From: Saccoglossus kowalevskii
Lineage: Eukaryota > Hemichordata > Enteropneusta > Harrimaniidae
Direction: 5' to 3'
Length of the DNA: 64,000 bases
Assembly (NCBI RefSeq): GCF_000003605.2
Contig: NW_003125307.1
Location: 37,760 to 101,759 of the forward strand
Shown here: in pieces, positions 48,182-62,347 of the stretch
Numbering within the stretch: position 1 is the stretch's first letter
Layout of the letters: each line of letters starts with the position of its first letter
Translations under genes and position numbers: made by a program
Notes under the pieces: model-generated
The model's database searches: none
Told to the model about the DNA's origin: nothing
What the model saw: only the letters and a program-made list of their open reading frames with translations

Positions 48182-49115
48182 AGTCGAAAAATGTAATAAA
48201 AGCCAGTTGAAAGCAGCACATAGATGTTCATGTGAGCTGAGTGTAAAATGTTAGAAAACAGCGTGCAAAGTTGGAAAAAACGAAGGAAATGTTGGCACAG
48301 TTGCTTGTATATTTAACCTAGGTCATTAACCTGGCAACACCGCAGTTAAATTTCAAAATACTAAGTAAATGTTCCGAGAATGTCTTATATATAAGCAGAT
48401 TATCACAACAGTCAACCGAAAAATTGACAACAAACTGCTTACAAAGTTGTGAAAAGCGATTGCAAAGTTAGTATTTTCAATCGGAATTGTTACCTGTGAT
48501 ATCATATTAACAGGTCCCATAATTAAAAGTTCGGAAATGTGAATAAATATTACGCCAATTGATGTTAAATTACCGTAGTGTTACTCCATGTATTCAGAGG
48601 TCATAGGTCAATTCTAGAAGGTACTCGAGCAGGCCTTATCGATTGAAAACACCCAAAAACATAAAATAGCCGCTAATTCGGCTTAATTTCAAATATAAAC
48701 CATGTAGCTGTGTTGTTAGGTGACCGATAAATGTTTAATGTAAAGCTCAATCTGGCGTTGTTAGTTGTTGCATGGGAGACTCCCTGCGTAAACAAGGTGT
48801 TGCATTCATTTTTTTTATCACAAACATTAAGAAAATATTATATAAGACAACGTTCCTGCATTTTTTTGTACTGTGATGTCAATCATTTATAGTGAAAAAT
48901 CGTGTCATTTTTGTAACTTTCTAAACTAATGGAAAATTTTCAAATTCCTTCTAATCTTCAAGAACGAGTTGCTGATGCTGTCGGCACGTAGTCGGTTTTA
49001 AGCTATTGGCACACCGTGCAAGGTGTTCAAAGTGATTGCAAAGTCGTTCCAAAGCTGCTGGATGTATGTGTATATATGACCTAAGTTGTTGGCATATATA
49101 AACGCGCAGTTGTAA
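48182..49115 (+). repeat. Satellite monomer 52 (934 bp, type F, short class)
   Basis: Has AACCTGGCAACACC, CCTAGGTCATT, GGCCTTATCG. CAAAG element missing at 49019-49054 with the linked short-class variants. Confidence 0.95.
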
Positions 49116-50059
49116 AGTCGAAAAATTTAATAAAAGCCAGTTGAAAGCAGCACATAGATGTTCATGTGAGCTGAGTGTAAAATGTTAGAAAACAGCGTGC
49201 AAAGTTGGAAAAAACGAAGGAAATGTTGGCGCAGTTGCTTGTATATTTAACCTAAGTCATTAACATGGCAACCCCGCAGTTAAATTTCAAAATACTAAGT
49301 AAATGTTCCGAGAATGTCTTGTATATAAGCAGATTATCACAACAGTCAACCGAAAAATTGACAACAAACTGCTTACAAAGTTGTGAAAAGCGATTGCAAA
49401 GTTAGTAGTTTCAATCGGAATTGTTATCTGTGATATCATATTAACAAGTCCCATAATTAAAAGTTCGGAATGTGAATAAATATTACGCCAATTGATGTTA
49501 AATTACCGTAGTGTTACTCCATGTATTCAGAGGTCATAGGTCAATTCTAGAAGGTACTCGAGCAGGCGATATCGATTGAAAACACCCAAAAACATAAAAT
49601 AGCCGCTAATTCGGCTTAATTTCAAATATAAACCATGTAGCTGTGTTGTTAGGTGACCGATAAATGTTTAATGTAAAGCTCAATCGGGCGTGGTTAGTCG
49701 TTGCATGGGAGACTCCCTGCGTAAACAAGGTGTTGCATTCATTTTTTTTTTCATCACAAACATTAAGAAAATATATAAGACAATGTTCCAGCATTTTTTG
49801 GTACTGTGATGTAAATCATTTATAGTGAAAAATCGTGTCATTTTTGTAACTTTCTAAACTAATGGAAAATTTTCAAATTCCTTCTAATATTCAAGAACGA
49901 GTTACTGATGCTGTCGGCACGTAGTCGGCTTTAAGCTATTAGCACACCGTGCAAAGGTGTTCAAAGTGATTGCAAAGTTGTGCAAAGTCATTCCAAAGTT
50001 GCTAGATGTATTTGCATATATGACCTAAGTTGTTGGCATATATAAACGCGCAGTTGTAA
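49116..50059 (+). repeat. Satellite monomer 53 (944 bp, type E)
   Basis: Type E markers throughout (TTGGCGCAG, TCGGAATGTG, CAGGCGATATC). CTTGTATATAAG breaks the TATA palindrome. Confidence 0.95.
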
Positions 50060-51004
50060 AGTCGAAAAATGTAATAAAAGCCAGTTGAAAGCAGCACATA
50101 GATGTTCATGTGAGCTGAGTGTAAAATGTTAGAAAACAGCGTGCAAAGTTGGAAAAAACGAAGGAAATGTTGGCACAGTTGCTTGTATATTTAACCTAAG
50201 TCATTAACCTGGCAACACCGCAGTTAAATTTCAAAATACTAAGTAAATGTTCCGAGAATGTCTTATATATAAGCAGATTATCACAACAGTCAACCGAAAA
50301 ATTGACAACAAACTGCTTACAAAGTTGTGAAAAGCGATTGCAAAGTTAGTATTTTCAATCGGAATTGTTACCTGTGATATCATATTAACAGGTCCCATAA
50401 TTAAAAGTTCGGAAATGTGAATAAATATTACGCCAATTGATGTTAAATTAGCGTAGTGTTACTCCATGTATTCAGAGGTCATAGGTCAATTCTAGAAGGT
50501 ACTCGAGCAGGCCATATCGATTGAAAACACCCAAAAACATAAAATAGCCGCTAATGCGGCTTAATTTCAAATATAAACCATGTAGCTGTGTTGTTAGGTG
50601 ACCGATAAATGTTTAATGTAAAGCTCAATCGGGCGTGGTTAGTCGTTGCATGGGAGACTCCCTGCGTAAACAAGGTGTTGCATTCATTTTTTTTTTCATC
50701 ACAAACATTAAGAAAATATATAAGACAACGTTCCAGCATTTTTTGGTACTGTGATGTAAATCATTTATAGTGAAAAATCGTGTCATTTTTGTAACTTTCT
50801 AAACTAATGGAAAATTTTCAAATTCCTTCTAATCTTCAAGAACGAGTTGCTGATGCTGTCGGCACGTAGTCGGTTTTAAGCTATTAACACACCGTGCAAA
50901 GGTGTTCAAAGTGAATGCAAAGTTGTGCAAAGTCGTTCCAAAGCTGCTAGATGTATTTGTATATATGACCTAAGTTGTTGGCATATAGAAACGCGCAGTT
51001 GTAA
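50060..51004 (+). repeat. Satellite monomer 54 (945 bp, mosaic)
   Basis: Left is type F (AACCTGGCAACACC, AACAGGTCCC). Right has TATTAACACACC as in monomer 29. Unique TTAGCGTAG and CTAATGCGGC. Confidence 0.95.
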
Positions 51005-51948
51005 AGTCAAAAAAATTTAATAAAAGCCAGTTGAAAGCAGCACATAGATGTTCATGTGAGCTGAGTGTTAAATGTTAGAAAACAGCGTGCAAAGTTGGAA
51101 AAAACGAAGGAAATGTTGGCACAGTTGCTTGTATATTTAAGCTAAGTCATTAACATGGCAACCCCGCAGTTAAATTTCAAAATACTAAGTAAATGTTCCG
51201 AGAATGTCTTATATATAAGCAGATTATCACAACAGTCAACCGAAAAATTGACAACAAACTACTTACAAAGTTGTGAAAAGCGATTGCAAAGTTAGTAGTT
51301 TCAATCGGAATTGTTACCTGTGATATCATATTAACAAGTCCCATGATGAAAAGTTTGGAAATGTGAATAAATATTACGCCAATTGATGTTAAATTACCGT
51401 AGTGTTACTCCATGTATTCAGAGGTCATAGGTCAATTCTAGAAGGTACTCGAGCAGGCCATATCGATTGAAAACACCCAAAAACATAAAATAGCCGGTAA
51501 TTCGGCTTAATTTCAAATATAAACCATGTAGCTGTGTTGTTAGGTGACCGATAGATGTTTAATGTAAAGCTCAATCGGGCGTGCTTAGTCGTTGCATGGG
51601 AGACTCCCTGCGTAAACAAGTGTTGTATTCATTTTTTTTTTCATCACAAACATTAAGAAAATATATAAGACACGTTCCAGCATTTTTTGGTACTGTGATG
51701 TAAATCATTTATAGTGAAAAATCGTGTCATTTTTGTAACTTTCTAAACTAATGGAAAATTTTCAAATTCCTTCTAATCTTCAAGAACGAGTTGCTGATGC
51801 TGTCGGCACGTAGTCGGTTTTAAGCTATTAGCACACCGTGCAAAGGTGTTCAAAGTGAATGCAAAGTTGTGCAAAGTCGTTCCAAAGCTGCTAGATGTAT
51901 TTGTATATATGACCTAAGTTGTTGGCATATAGAAACGCGCAGTTGTAA
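51005..51948 (+). repeat. Satellite monomer 55 (944 bp)
   Basis: Left matches monomer 30 (TTTAAGCTAAG, CATGATGAAAAG). 5S relic region has GATAGATG and GTGCTTAG as in monomer 27. One-base losses in CAAGTGTTG and GACACGTTCC. Confidence 0.95.
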
Positions 51949-52893
51949 AGTCAAAAAAATTTAATAAAAGCCAGTTGAAAGCAGCACATAGATGTTCATG
52001 TGAGCTGAGTGTTAAATGTTAGAAAACAGCGTGCAAAGTTGGAAAAAACGAAGGAAATGTTGGCACAGTTGCTTGTATATTTAACCTAAGTCATTAACAT
52101 GGCAACCCCGCAGTTAAATTTCAAAACACTAAGTAAATGTTCCGAGAATGTCTTAAATATAAGCAGATTATCACAACAGTCAACCGAAAAATTGACAACA
52201 AACTGCTTACAAAGTTGTGAAAAGCGATTGCAAAGTTAGTAGTTTCAATCGGAATTGTTACCTGTGATATCATATTAACAAGTCCCATGATTAAAAGTTT
52301 GGAAATGTGAATAAATATTACGCCAATTGATGTAAAATTACCGTAGTGTTACTCCATGTATTCAGAGGTCATAGGTCAATTCTAGAAGGTACTCGAGCAG
52401 GCCATATCGATTGAAAACACCCAAAAACATAAAATAGCCGCTAATTCGGCTTAATTTTAAATATAAACCATGTAGCTGTGTTGTTAGGTGACCGATAAAT
52501 GTTTAATGTAAAGCTCAATCGGGCGTGGTTAGTCGTTGCATGGGAGACTCCCTGCGTAAACAAGGTGTTGCATTCATTTTTTTTTCATCACAAACATTAA
52601 GAAAATATATAAGACAACGTTCCAGCATTTTTTGGTACTGTGATGTAAATCATTTATAGTGAAAAATCGTGTCATTTTTGTAACTTTCTAAACTAATGGA
52701 AAATTTTCAAATTCCTTCTAATCTTCAAGAACGAGTTGCTGATGCTGTCGGCACGTAGTCGGTTTTAAGCTATTAGCACACCGTGCAAAGGTGTTCAAAG
52801 TGAATGCAAAGTTGTGCAAAGTCGTTCCAAAGCTGCTAGATGTATTTGTATATATGACCTAAGTTGTTGGCATATAGAAACGCGCAGTTGTAA
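51949..52893 (+). repeat. Satellite monomer 56 (945 bp)
   Basis: Has AAAACACTAAG and CTTAAATATAAG. T-run of 9. Confidence 0.95.
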
Positions 52894-53837
52894 AGTCAAA
52901 AAAAATTAATAAAAGCCAGTTGAAAGCAGCACATAGATGTTCATGTGAGCTGAGTGTAAAATGTTAGAAAACAGCGTGCAAAGTTGGAAAAAACGAAGGA
53001 AATGTTGGCACAGTTGCTTGTATATTTAACCTAAGTCATTAACATGGCAACCCCGCAGTTAAATTTCAAAATACTAAGTAAATGTTCCGAGAATGTCTTA
53101 TATATAAGCAGATTATCACAACAGTCAACCGAAAAATTGACAACAAACTGCTTACAAAGTTGTGAAAAGCGATTGCAAAGTTAGTAGTTTCAATCGGAAT
53201 TGTTACCTGTGATATCATATTAACAAGTCCCATGATTAAAAGTTTGGAAATGTGAAGAAATATTACGCCAATTGATGTTAAATTACCGTAGTGTTACTCC
53301 ATGTATTCAGAGGTCATAGGTCAATTCTAGAAGGTACTCGAGCAGGCCATATCGATTGAAAACACCCAAAAACATAAAATAGCCGCTAATTCGGCTTAAT
53401 TTCAAATATAAACCATGTAGCTGTGTTGTTAGGTTACCGATAAATGTTTAATGTAAAGCTCAATCGGGCGTGGTTAGTCGTTGCATGGGAGACTCACTGC
53501 GTAAACAAGGTGTTGCATTCATTTTTGTTCATCACAAACATTAAGAAAATATATAAGACAACGTTCCAGCATTTTTTGGTACTGTGATGTAAATCATTTA
53601 TAGTGAAAAATCGTGTCATTTTTGTAACTTTCTAAACTAATGGAAAATTTTCAAATTCCTTCTAATCTTCAAGAACGAGTTGCTGATGCTGTCGGCACGT
53701 AGTCGGTTTTAAGCTATTAGCACACCGTGCAAAGGTGTTCAAAGTGAATGCAAAGTTGTGCAAAGTCGTTCCAAAGCTGCTAGATGTATTTGTATATATG
53801 ACCTAAGTTGTTGGCATATAGAAACGCGCAGTTGTAA
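52894..53837 (+). repeat. Satellite monomer 57 (944 bp)
   Basis: Has GTGAAGAAATATT, GGTTACCG, GACTCACTGCG, and a T-run interrupted by G (ATTTTTGTTC). Confidence 0.95.
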
Positions 53838-54783
53838 AGTCAAAAAAAATTAATAAAAGCCAGTTGAAAGCAGCACATAGATGTTCATGTGAGCTGAGTG
53901 TAAAATGTTAGAAAACAGCGTGCAAAGTTGGAAAAAACGAAGGAAATGTTGGCACAGTTGCTTGTATATTTAACCTAAGTCATTAACATGGCAACCCCGC
54001 AGTTAAATTTCAAAATACTAAGTAAATGTTCCGAGAATGTCTTATATATAAGCAGATTATCACAACAGTCAACCGAAAAATTGACAACAAACTGCTTACA
54101 AAGTTGTGAAAAGCGATTGCAAAGTTAGTAGTTTCAATCGGAATTGTTACCTGTGATATCATATTAACAAGTCCCATGATTAAAAGTTTGGAAATGTGAA
54201 TAAATATTACGCCAATTGATGTAAAATTACCGTAGTGTTACTCCATGTATTCAGAGGTCATAGGTCAATTCTAGAAGGTACTCGAGCAGGCCATATCGAT
54301 TGAAAACACCCAAAAACATAAAATAGCCGCTAATTCGGCTTAATTTCAAATATAAACCATGTAGCTGTGTTGTTAGGTGACCGATAAATGTTTAATGTAA
54401 AGCTCAATCGGGCGTGGTTAGTCGTTGCCTGGGAGACTCCCTGCGTAAACAAGGTGTTGCATTCATTTTTTTTTTCATCACAAACATTAAGAAAATATAT
54501 AAGACAACGTTCCAGCATTTTTTGGTACTGTGATGTAAATCATTTATAGTGAAAAATCGTGTCATTTTTGTAACTTTCTAAACTAATGGAAAATTTTCAA
54601 ATTCCTTCTAATCTTCAAGAACGAGTTGCTGATGCTGTCGGCACGTAGTCGGTTTGAAGCTATTAGCACACCGTGCAAAGGTGTTCAAAGTGAATGCAAA
54701 GTTGTGCAAAGTCGTTCCAAAGCTGCTAGATGTATTTGTATATATGACCTTAGTTGTTGGCATATAGAAACGCGCAGTTGTAA
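53838..54783 (+). repeat. Satellite monomer 58 (946 bp)
   Basis: Has TTGCCTGGGAG, GTCGGTTTGAAG and GACCTTAG, the monomer 14/15 type. T-run of 10. Confidence 0.95.
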
Positions 54784-55728
54784 AGTCAAAAAAAATTAAT
54801 AAAAGCCAGTTGAATGCAGCACATAGATGTTCATGTGAGCTGAGTGTTAAATGTTAGAAAACAGCGTGCAAAGTTGGAAAAAACGAAGGAAATGTTGGCA
54901 CAGTTGCTTGTATATTTAACCTAAGTCATTAACATGGCAACCCCGCAGTTAAATTTCAAAATACTAAGTAAATGTTCCGAGAATGTCTTATATATAAGCA
55001 GATTATCACAACAGTCAACCGAAAAATTGACAACAAACTGCTTACAAAGTTGTGAAAAGCGATTGCAAAGTTAGTAGTTTCAATCGGAATTGTTACCTGT
55101 GATATCATATTAACAAGTCCCATGATTACAAGTTTGGAAATGTGAATAAATATTACGCCAATTGATGTAAAATTACCGTAGTGTTACTCCATGTATTCAG
55201 AGGTCATAGGTCAATTCTAGAAGGTACTCGAGCAGGCCATATCGATTGAAAACACCCAAAAACATAAAATAGCCGCTAATTCGGCTTAATTTCAAATATA
55301 AACCATGTAGCTGTGTTGTTAGGTTACCGATAAATATTTAATGTAAAGCTCAATCGGGCGTGGTTAGTCGTTGCATGGGAGACTCCCAGCGTAAACAAGG
55401 TGTTACATTCATTTTTTTTTCATCACAAACATTAAGAAAATATATAAGACAACGTTCCAGCATTTTTTGGTACTGTGATGTAAATCATTTATAGTGAAAA
55501 ATCGTGTCATTTTTGTAACTTTCTAAACTAATGGAAAATTTTCAAATTCCTTCTAATCTTCAAGAACGAGTTGCTGATGCTGTCGGCACGTAGTCGGTTT
55601 TAAGCTATTAGCACACCGTGCAAAGGTGTTCAAAGTGAATGCAAAGTTGTGCAAAGTCGTTCCAAAGCTGCTAGATGTATTTGTATATATGACCTAAGTT
55701 GTTGGCATATAGAAACGCGCAGTTGTAA
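54784..55728 (+). repeat. Satellite monomer 59 (945 bp)
   Basis: Has TTGAATGCAGC, GATTACAAGTTT, GGTTACCG. 5S relic has CTCCCAGCG and GTTACATTC. Confidence 0.95.
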
Positions 55729-56673
55729 AGTCAAAAAAAATTAATAAAAGCCAGTTGAAAGCAGCACATAGATGTTCATGTGAGCTGAGTGTAAAATGTT
55801 AGAAAACAGCGTGCAAAGTTGGAAAAAACGAAGGAAATGTTGGCACAGTTGCTTGTACATTTAACCTAAGTCATTAACATGGCAACCCCGCAGTTAAATT
55901 TCAAAATACTAAGTAAATGTTCCGAGAATGTCTTATATATAAGCAGATTATCACAACAGTCAACCGAAAAATTGACAACAAACTGCTTACAAAGTTGTGA
56001 AAAGCGATTGCAAAGTTAGTAGTTTCAATCGGAATTGTTACCTGTGATATCATATTAACAAGTCCCATGATTAAAAGTTTGGAAATGTGAAGAAATATTA
56101 CGCCAATTGATGTTAAATTACCGTAGTGTTACTCCATGTATTCAGAGGTCATAGGTCAATTCTAGAAGGTACGTGAGCAGGCTATATCGATTGAAAACAC
56201 CCAAAAACATAAAATAGCCGCTAATTCAACTTAATGTCAAATATAAACCATGTATCTGTGTTGTTAGGTGACCGATAAATGTTTAATGTAAAGCTCAATC
56301 GGGCGTGGTTAGTCGTTGCATGGGAGACTCCCTGCGTAAACATGGTGTTGTATTCATTTTTTTTTCATCACAAACATTAAGAAAATATATAAGACAACGT
56401 TCCAACATTTTTTGGTACTGTGATGTAAATCATTTATAGTGAAAAATCGTGTCATTTTTGTAACTTTCTAAACTAATGGAAAATTTTCAAATTCCTTCTA
56501 ATCTTCAAGAACGAGTTGCTGATGCTGTCGGCACGTAGTCGGTTTGAAGCTATTAGCACACCGTGCAAAGGTGTTCAAAGTGAATGCAAAGTTGTGCAAA
56601 GTCGTTCCAAAGCTGCTAGATGTATTTGTATATATGACCTTAGTTGTTGGCATATAGAAACGCGCAGTTGTAA
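55729..56673 (+). repeat. Satellite monomer 60 (945 bp)
   Basis: Has GTACATTTAACC, GTGAAGAAATATT, GTACGTGAGCAGGCTAT, ATTCAACTTAATG and GTTGTATTC. The last two resemble monomer 29. Confidence 0.95.
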
Positions 56674-57619
56674 AGTCAAAAAAAATTAATAAAAGCCAGT
56701 TGAAAGCAGCACATAGATGTTCATGTGAGCTGAGTGTTAAATGTTAGAAAACAGCGTGCAAAGTTGGAAAAAACGAAGGAAATGTTGGCACAGTTGCTTG
56801 TATATTTAACCTAAGTCATTAACATGGCAACCCCGCAGTTAAATTTCAAAATACTAAGTAAATGTTCCGAGAATGTCTTATCTATAAGCAGATTATCACA
56901 ACAGTCAACCGAAAAATTGACAACAAACTGCTTACAAAGTTGTGAAAAGCGATTGCAAAGTTAGTAGTTTCAATCGGAATTGTTACCTGTGATATCATAT
57001 TAACAAGTCCCATGATTAAAAGTTTGGAAATGTGAATAAATATTACGCCAATTGATGTAAAATTACCGTAGTGTTACTCCATGTATTCAGAGGTCATAGG
57101 TCAATTCTAGAAGGTACTCGAGCAGGCCATATCGATTGAAAACACCCAAAAACATAAAATAGCCGCTAATTCGGCTTAATTTCAAATATAAACCATGTAG
57201 CTGTGTTGTTAGGTGACCGATAAATGTTTAATGTAAAGCTCAATCGGGCGTGGTTAGTCGTTGCCTGGGAGACTCCCTGCGTAAACAAGGTGTTGCATTC
57301 ATTTTTTTTTTCATCACAAACATTAAGAAAATATATAAGACAACGTTCCAGCATTTTTTGGTACTGTGATGTAAATCATTTATAGTGAAAAATCGTGTCA
57401 TTTTTGTAACTTTCTAAACTAATGGAAAATTTTCAAATTCCTTCTAATCTTCAAGAACGAGTTGCTGATGCTGTCGGCACGTAGTCGGTTTGAAGCTATT
57501 AGCACACCGTGCAAAGGTGTTCAAAGTGAATGCAAAGTTGTGCAAAGTCGTTCCAAAGCTGCTAGATGTATTTGTATATATGACCTTAGTTGTTGGCATA
57601 TAGAAACGCGCAGTTGTAA
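56674..57619 (+). repeat. Satellite monomer 61 (946 bp)
   Basis: Has CTTATCTATAAG and TTGCCTGGGAG. Otherwise very close to monomer 58. Confidence 0.95.
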
Positions 57620-58565
57620 AGTCAAAAAAAATTAATAAAAGCCAGTTGAAAGCAGCACATAGATGTTCATGTGAGCTGAGTGTTAAATGTTAGAAAACAG
57701 CGTGCAAAGTTGGAAAAAACGAAGGAAATGTTGGCACAGTTGCTTGTATATTTAACCTAAGTCATTAACATGGCAACCCCGCAGTTAAATTTCAAAATAC
57801 TAAGTAAATGTTCCGAGAATGTCTTATATATAAGCAGATTATCACAACAGTCAACCGAAAAATTGACAACAAACTGCTTACAAAGTTGTGAAAAGCGATT
57901 GCAAAGTTAGTAGTTTCAATCGGAATTGTTACCTGTGATATCATATTAACAATTCCCATGATTAAAAGTTTGGAAATGTGAATAAATATTACGCCAATTG
58001 ATGTAAAATTACCGTAGTGTTACTCCATGTATTCAGAGGTCATAGGTCAATTCTAGAAGGTACTCGAGCAGGCCATATCGATTGAAAACACCCAAAAACA
58101 TAAAATAGCCGCTAATTCGTCTTTATTTCAAATATAAACCATGTAGCTGTGTTGTTAGGTGACCGATAAATGTTTAATGTAAAGCTCAATCGGGCGTGGT
58201 TAGTCGTTGCATGGGAGACTCCCTGCGTAAACAAGGTGTTGCATTCATTTTTTTTTCATCACAAACATTAAGAAAATATATAAGACAACGTTCCAACATT
58301 TTTTGGTACTGTGATGTAAATCATTTATAGTGAAAAATCGTGTCATTTTTGGAACTTTCTAAACTAATGGAAAATTTTCAAATTCCTTCTAATCTTCAAG
58401 AACGAGTTGCTGATGCTGTCGGCACGTAGTCGGTTTAAAAGCTATTAGCACACCGTGCAAAGGTGTTCAAAGTGATTGCAAAGTTGTGCAAAGTCGTTCC
58501 AAAACTCCTAGATGTATTTGTATATATGACCTAAGTTGTTGGCATATAGAAACGCGCAGTTGTAA
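57620..58565 (+). repeat. Satellite monomer 62 (946 bp)
   Basis: Has AACAATTCCC, CGTCTTTATTTC, TTTTGGAACTTTC, GGTTTAAAAGC and CAAAACTCCTAG. Confidence 0.95.
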
Positions 58566-59510
58566 AGTCAAAAAATTTAATAAAAGCCAGTTGAAAGCAG
58601 CACATAGATGTTCATGTGAGCTGAGTGTAAAATGTTAGAAAACAGCGTGCAAAGTTGGAAAAAACGAAGGAAATGTTGGCACAGTTGCTTGTATATTTAA
58701 CCTAAGTCATTAACATGGCAACCCCGCAGTTAAATTTCAAAATACTAAGTAAATGTTCCGAGAATGTCTTATATATAAGCAGATTATCACAACAGTCAAC
58801 CGAAAAATTGACAACAAACTGCTTACAAAGTTGTGAAAAGCGATTGCAAAGTTAGTAGTTTCAATCGGAATTGTTACCTGTGATATCATATTAACAAGTC
58901 CCACGATTAAAAGTTCGGAAATGTGAATAAATATTACGCCAATTGATGTTAAATTACCGTAGTGTTACTCCATGTATTCAGAGGTCATAGGTCAATTCTA
59001 GAAGGTACTCGAGCAGGCCATATCGATTGAAAACACCCAAAAACATAAAATAGCCGCTAATTCGGCTTAATTTTAAATATAAACTATGTAGCTGTGTTGT
59101 TAGGTGACCGATAAATGCTTAATGTAAAGCTCAATCGGGCGTGGTTAGTCGTTGCATGGGAGACTCCCTGCGTAAACAAGGTGTTGCATTCATTTTTTTT
59201 TTCATCACAACCATTAAGAAAATATATAAGACAACGTTCCAACATTTTTTGGTACTGTGATGTAAATCATTTATAGTGAAAAATCGTGTCATTTTTGTAA
59301 CTTTCTAAACTAATGGAACATTTTCAAATTCCTTCTAATCTTCAAGAACGAGTTGCTGATGCTGTTGGCACGTAGTCGGTTTTAAGCTATTAGCACACCG
59401 TGCAAAGGTGTTCAAAGTGATTGCAAAGTTGTGCAAAGTCGTTCCAAAGCTGCTAGATGTATTTGTATATATGACCTAAGTTGTTGGCATATAGAATCGC
59501 GCAGTTGTAA
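58566..59510 (+). repeat. Satellite monomer 63 (945 bp)
   Basis: Has AAACTATGTAG and AAATGCTTAATG, then GGAACATTTTC and GAATCGCG as in monomers 2 and 21. Confidence 0.95.
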
Positions 59511-60455
59511 AGTCAAAAAAATTTAATAAAAGCCAGTTGAAAGCAGCACATAGATGTTCATGTGAGCTGAGTGTAAAATGTTAGAAAACAGCGTGCAAAG
59601 TTGGAAAAAACGAAGGAAATGTTGGCACAGTTGCTTGTATATTTAACCTAAGTCATTAACATGGCAACCCCGCAGTTAAATTTCAAAATACTAAGTAAAT
59701 GTTCCGAGAATGTCTTATATATAAGCAGATTATCACAACAGTCAACCGAAAAATTGACAACAAACTGCTTACAAAGTTGTGAAAAGCGATTGCAAAGTTA
59801 GTAGTTTCAATCGGAATTGTTACCTGTGATATCATATTAACAAGTCCCATGATTAAAAGTTTGGAAATGTGAATAAATATTACGCCAATTGATGTAAAAT
59901 TACCGTAGTGTTACTCCATGTATTCAGAGGTCATAGGTCAATTCTAGAAGGTACTCGAGCAGGCCATATCGATTGAAAACACCCAAAAACATAAAATAGC
60001 CGCTAATTCGGCTTAATTTCAAATATAAACCATGTAGCTGTGTTGTTAGGTTACCGATAAATGTTTAATGTAAAGCTCAATCGGGCGTGGTTAGTCGTTG
60101 CATGGGAGACTCCCTGCGTAAACAAGGTGTTGCATTCATTTTTTTTTCATCACAAACATTAAGAAAATATATAAGACAACGTTCCAGCATTTTTTGGTAC
60201 TGTGATGTAAATCATTTATAGTGAAAAATCGTGTCATTTTTGTAACTTTCTAAACTAATGGAAAATTTTCAAATTCCTTCTAATCTTCAAGAACGAGTTG
60301 CTGATGCTGTCGGCACGTAGTCGGTTTTAAGCTATTAGCACACCGTGCAAAGGTGTTCAAAGTGAATGCAAAGTTGTGCAAAGTCGTTCCAAAGCTGCTA
60401 GATGTATTTGTATATATGACCTAAGTTGTTGGCATATAGAAACGCGCAGTTGTAA
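59511..60455 (+). repeat. Satellite monomer 64 (945 bp)
   Basis: Close to the common type. GGTTACCG is shared with monomers 57 and 59. Confidence 0.95.
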
Positions 60456-61402
60456 AGTCAAAAAAAATTAATAAAAGCCAGTTGAAAGCAGCACATAGAT
60501 GTTCATGTGAGCTGAGTGTAAAATGTTAGAAAACAGCGTGCAAAGTTGGAAAAAACGAAGGAAATGTTGGCACAGTTGCTTGTATATTTAACCTAAGTCA
60601 TTAACATGGCAACCCCGCAGTTAAATTTCAAAATACTAAGTAAATGTTCCGAGAATGTCTTATATATAAGCTGATTATCACAACAGTCACCCGAAAAATT
60701 GACAACAAACTGCTTACAAAGTTGTGAAAAGCGATTGCAAAGTTAGTAGTTTCAATCGGAATTTTTACCTGTGATATCATATTAACAAGTCCCATGATTA
60801 AAAGTTTGGAAATGTGAATAAATATTACGCCAATTGATGTAAAATTACCGTAGTGTTACTCCATGTATTCAGAGGTCATAGGTCAATTCTAGAAGGTACT
60901 CGAGCAGGCCATATCGATTGAAAACACCCAAAAACATAAAATAGCCGCTAATTCGGCTTAATTTCAAATATAAACCATGTAGCTGTGTTGTTAGGTGACC
61001 GATAAATGTTTAATGTAAAGCTCAATCGGGCGTGGTTAGTCGTTGCCTGGGAGACTCCCTGCGTAAACAAGGTGTTGCATTCATTTTTTTTTTTCATCAC
61101 AAACATTAAGAAAATATATAAGACAACGTTCCAGCATTTTTTGGTACTGTGATGTAAATCATTTATAGTGAAAAATCGTGTCATTTTTGTAACTTTCTAA
61201 TCTAATGGAAAATTTTCAAATTCCTTCTAATCTTCAAGAACGAGTTGCTGATGCTGTCGGCACGTAGTCGGTTTGAAGCTATTAGCACACCGTGCAAAGG
61301 TGTTCAAAGTGAATGCAAAGTTGTGCAAAGTCGTTCCAAAGCTGCTAGATGTATTTGTATATATGACCTTAGTTGTTGGCATATAGAAACGCGCAGTTGT
61401 AA
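60456..61402 (+). repeat. Satellite monomer 65 (947 bp)
   Basis: Counterpart of monomer 14 (CAGTCACCCG, TTGCCTGGGAG, T-run of 11). Also GCTGATTATC and TCTAATCTAATGG. Confidence 0.95.
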
Positions 61403-62347
61403 AGTCAAAAAAAATTAATAAAAGCCAGTTGAAAGCAGCACATAGATGTTCATGTGAGCTGAGTGTTAAATGTTAGAAAACAGCGTGCAAAGTTGGAAAA
61501 AACGAAGGAAATGTTGGCACAGTTGCTTGTATATTTAACCTAAGTCATTAACATGGCAACCCCGCAGTTAAATTTCAAAATACTAAGTAAATGTTCCGAG
61601 AATGTCTTATATATAAGCAGATTATCACAACAGCCAACCGAAAAATTGACAACAAACTGCTTACAAAGTTGTGAAAAGCGATTGCAAAGTTAGTAGTTTC
61701 AATCGGAATTGTTATCTGTGATATCATATTAACAAGTCCCATAATTAAAAGTTCGGAATGTGAATAAATATTACGCCAATTGATGTTAAATTACCGTAGT
61801 GTTACTCCATGTATTCAGAGGTCATAGGTCAATTCTAGAAGGTACTCGAGCAGGCGATATCGATTGAAAACACCCAAAAACATAAAATAGCCGCTAATTC
61901 GGCTTAATTTCAAATATAAACCATGTAGCTGTGTTGTTAGGTGACCGATAAATGTTTAATGTAAAGCTCAATCGGGCGTGGTTAGTCGTTGCATGGGAGA
62001 CTCCCTGCGTAAACATGGTGTTGCATTCATTTTTTTTTTCATCACAAACATTAAGAAAATATATAAGACAATGTTCCAGCATTTTTTGGTACTGTGATGT
62101 AAATCATTTATAGTGAAAAATCGTGTCATTTTTGTAACTTTCTAAACTAATGGAAAATTTTCAAATTCCTTCTAATATTCAAGAACGAGTTACTGATGCT
62201 GTCGGCACGTAGTCGGCTTTAAGCTATTAGCACACCGTGCAAAGGTGTTCAAAGTGATTGCAAAGTTGTGCAAAGTCATTCCAAAGTTGCTAGATGTATT
62301 TGCATATATGACCTAAGTTGTTGGCATATATAAACGCGCAGTTGTAA
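61403..62347 (+). repeat. Satellite monomer 66 (945 bp, mosaic)
   Basis: Left end is the common type with CAGCCAACCG. From about 61713 rightwards it is type E (GTTATCTG, TCGGAATGTG, CAGGCGATATC, TAATATTC). Confidence 0.95.
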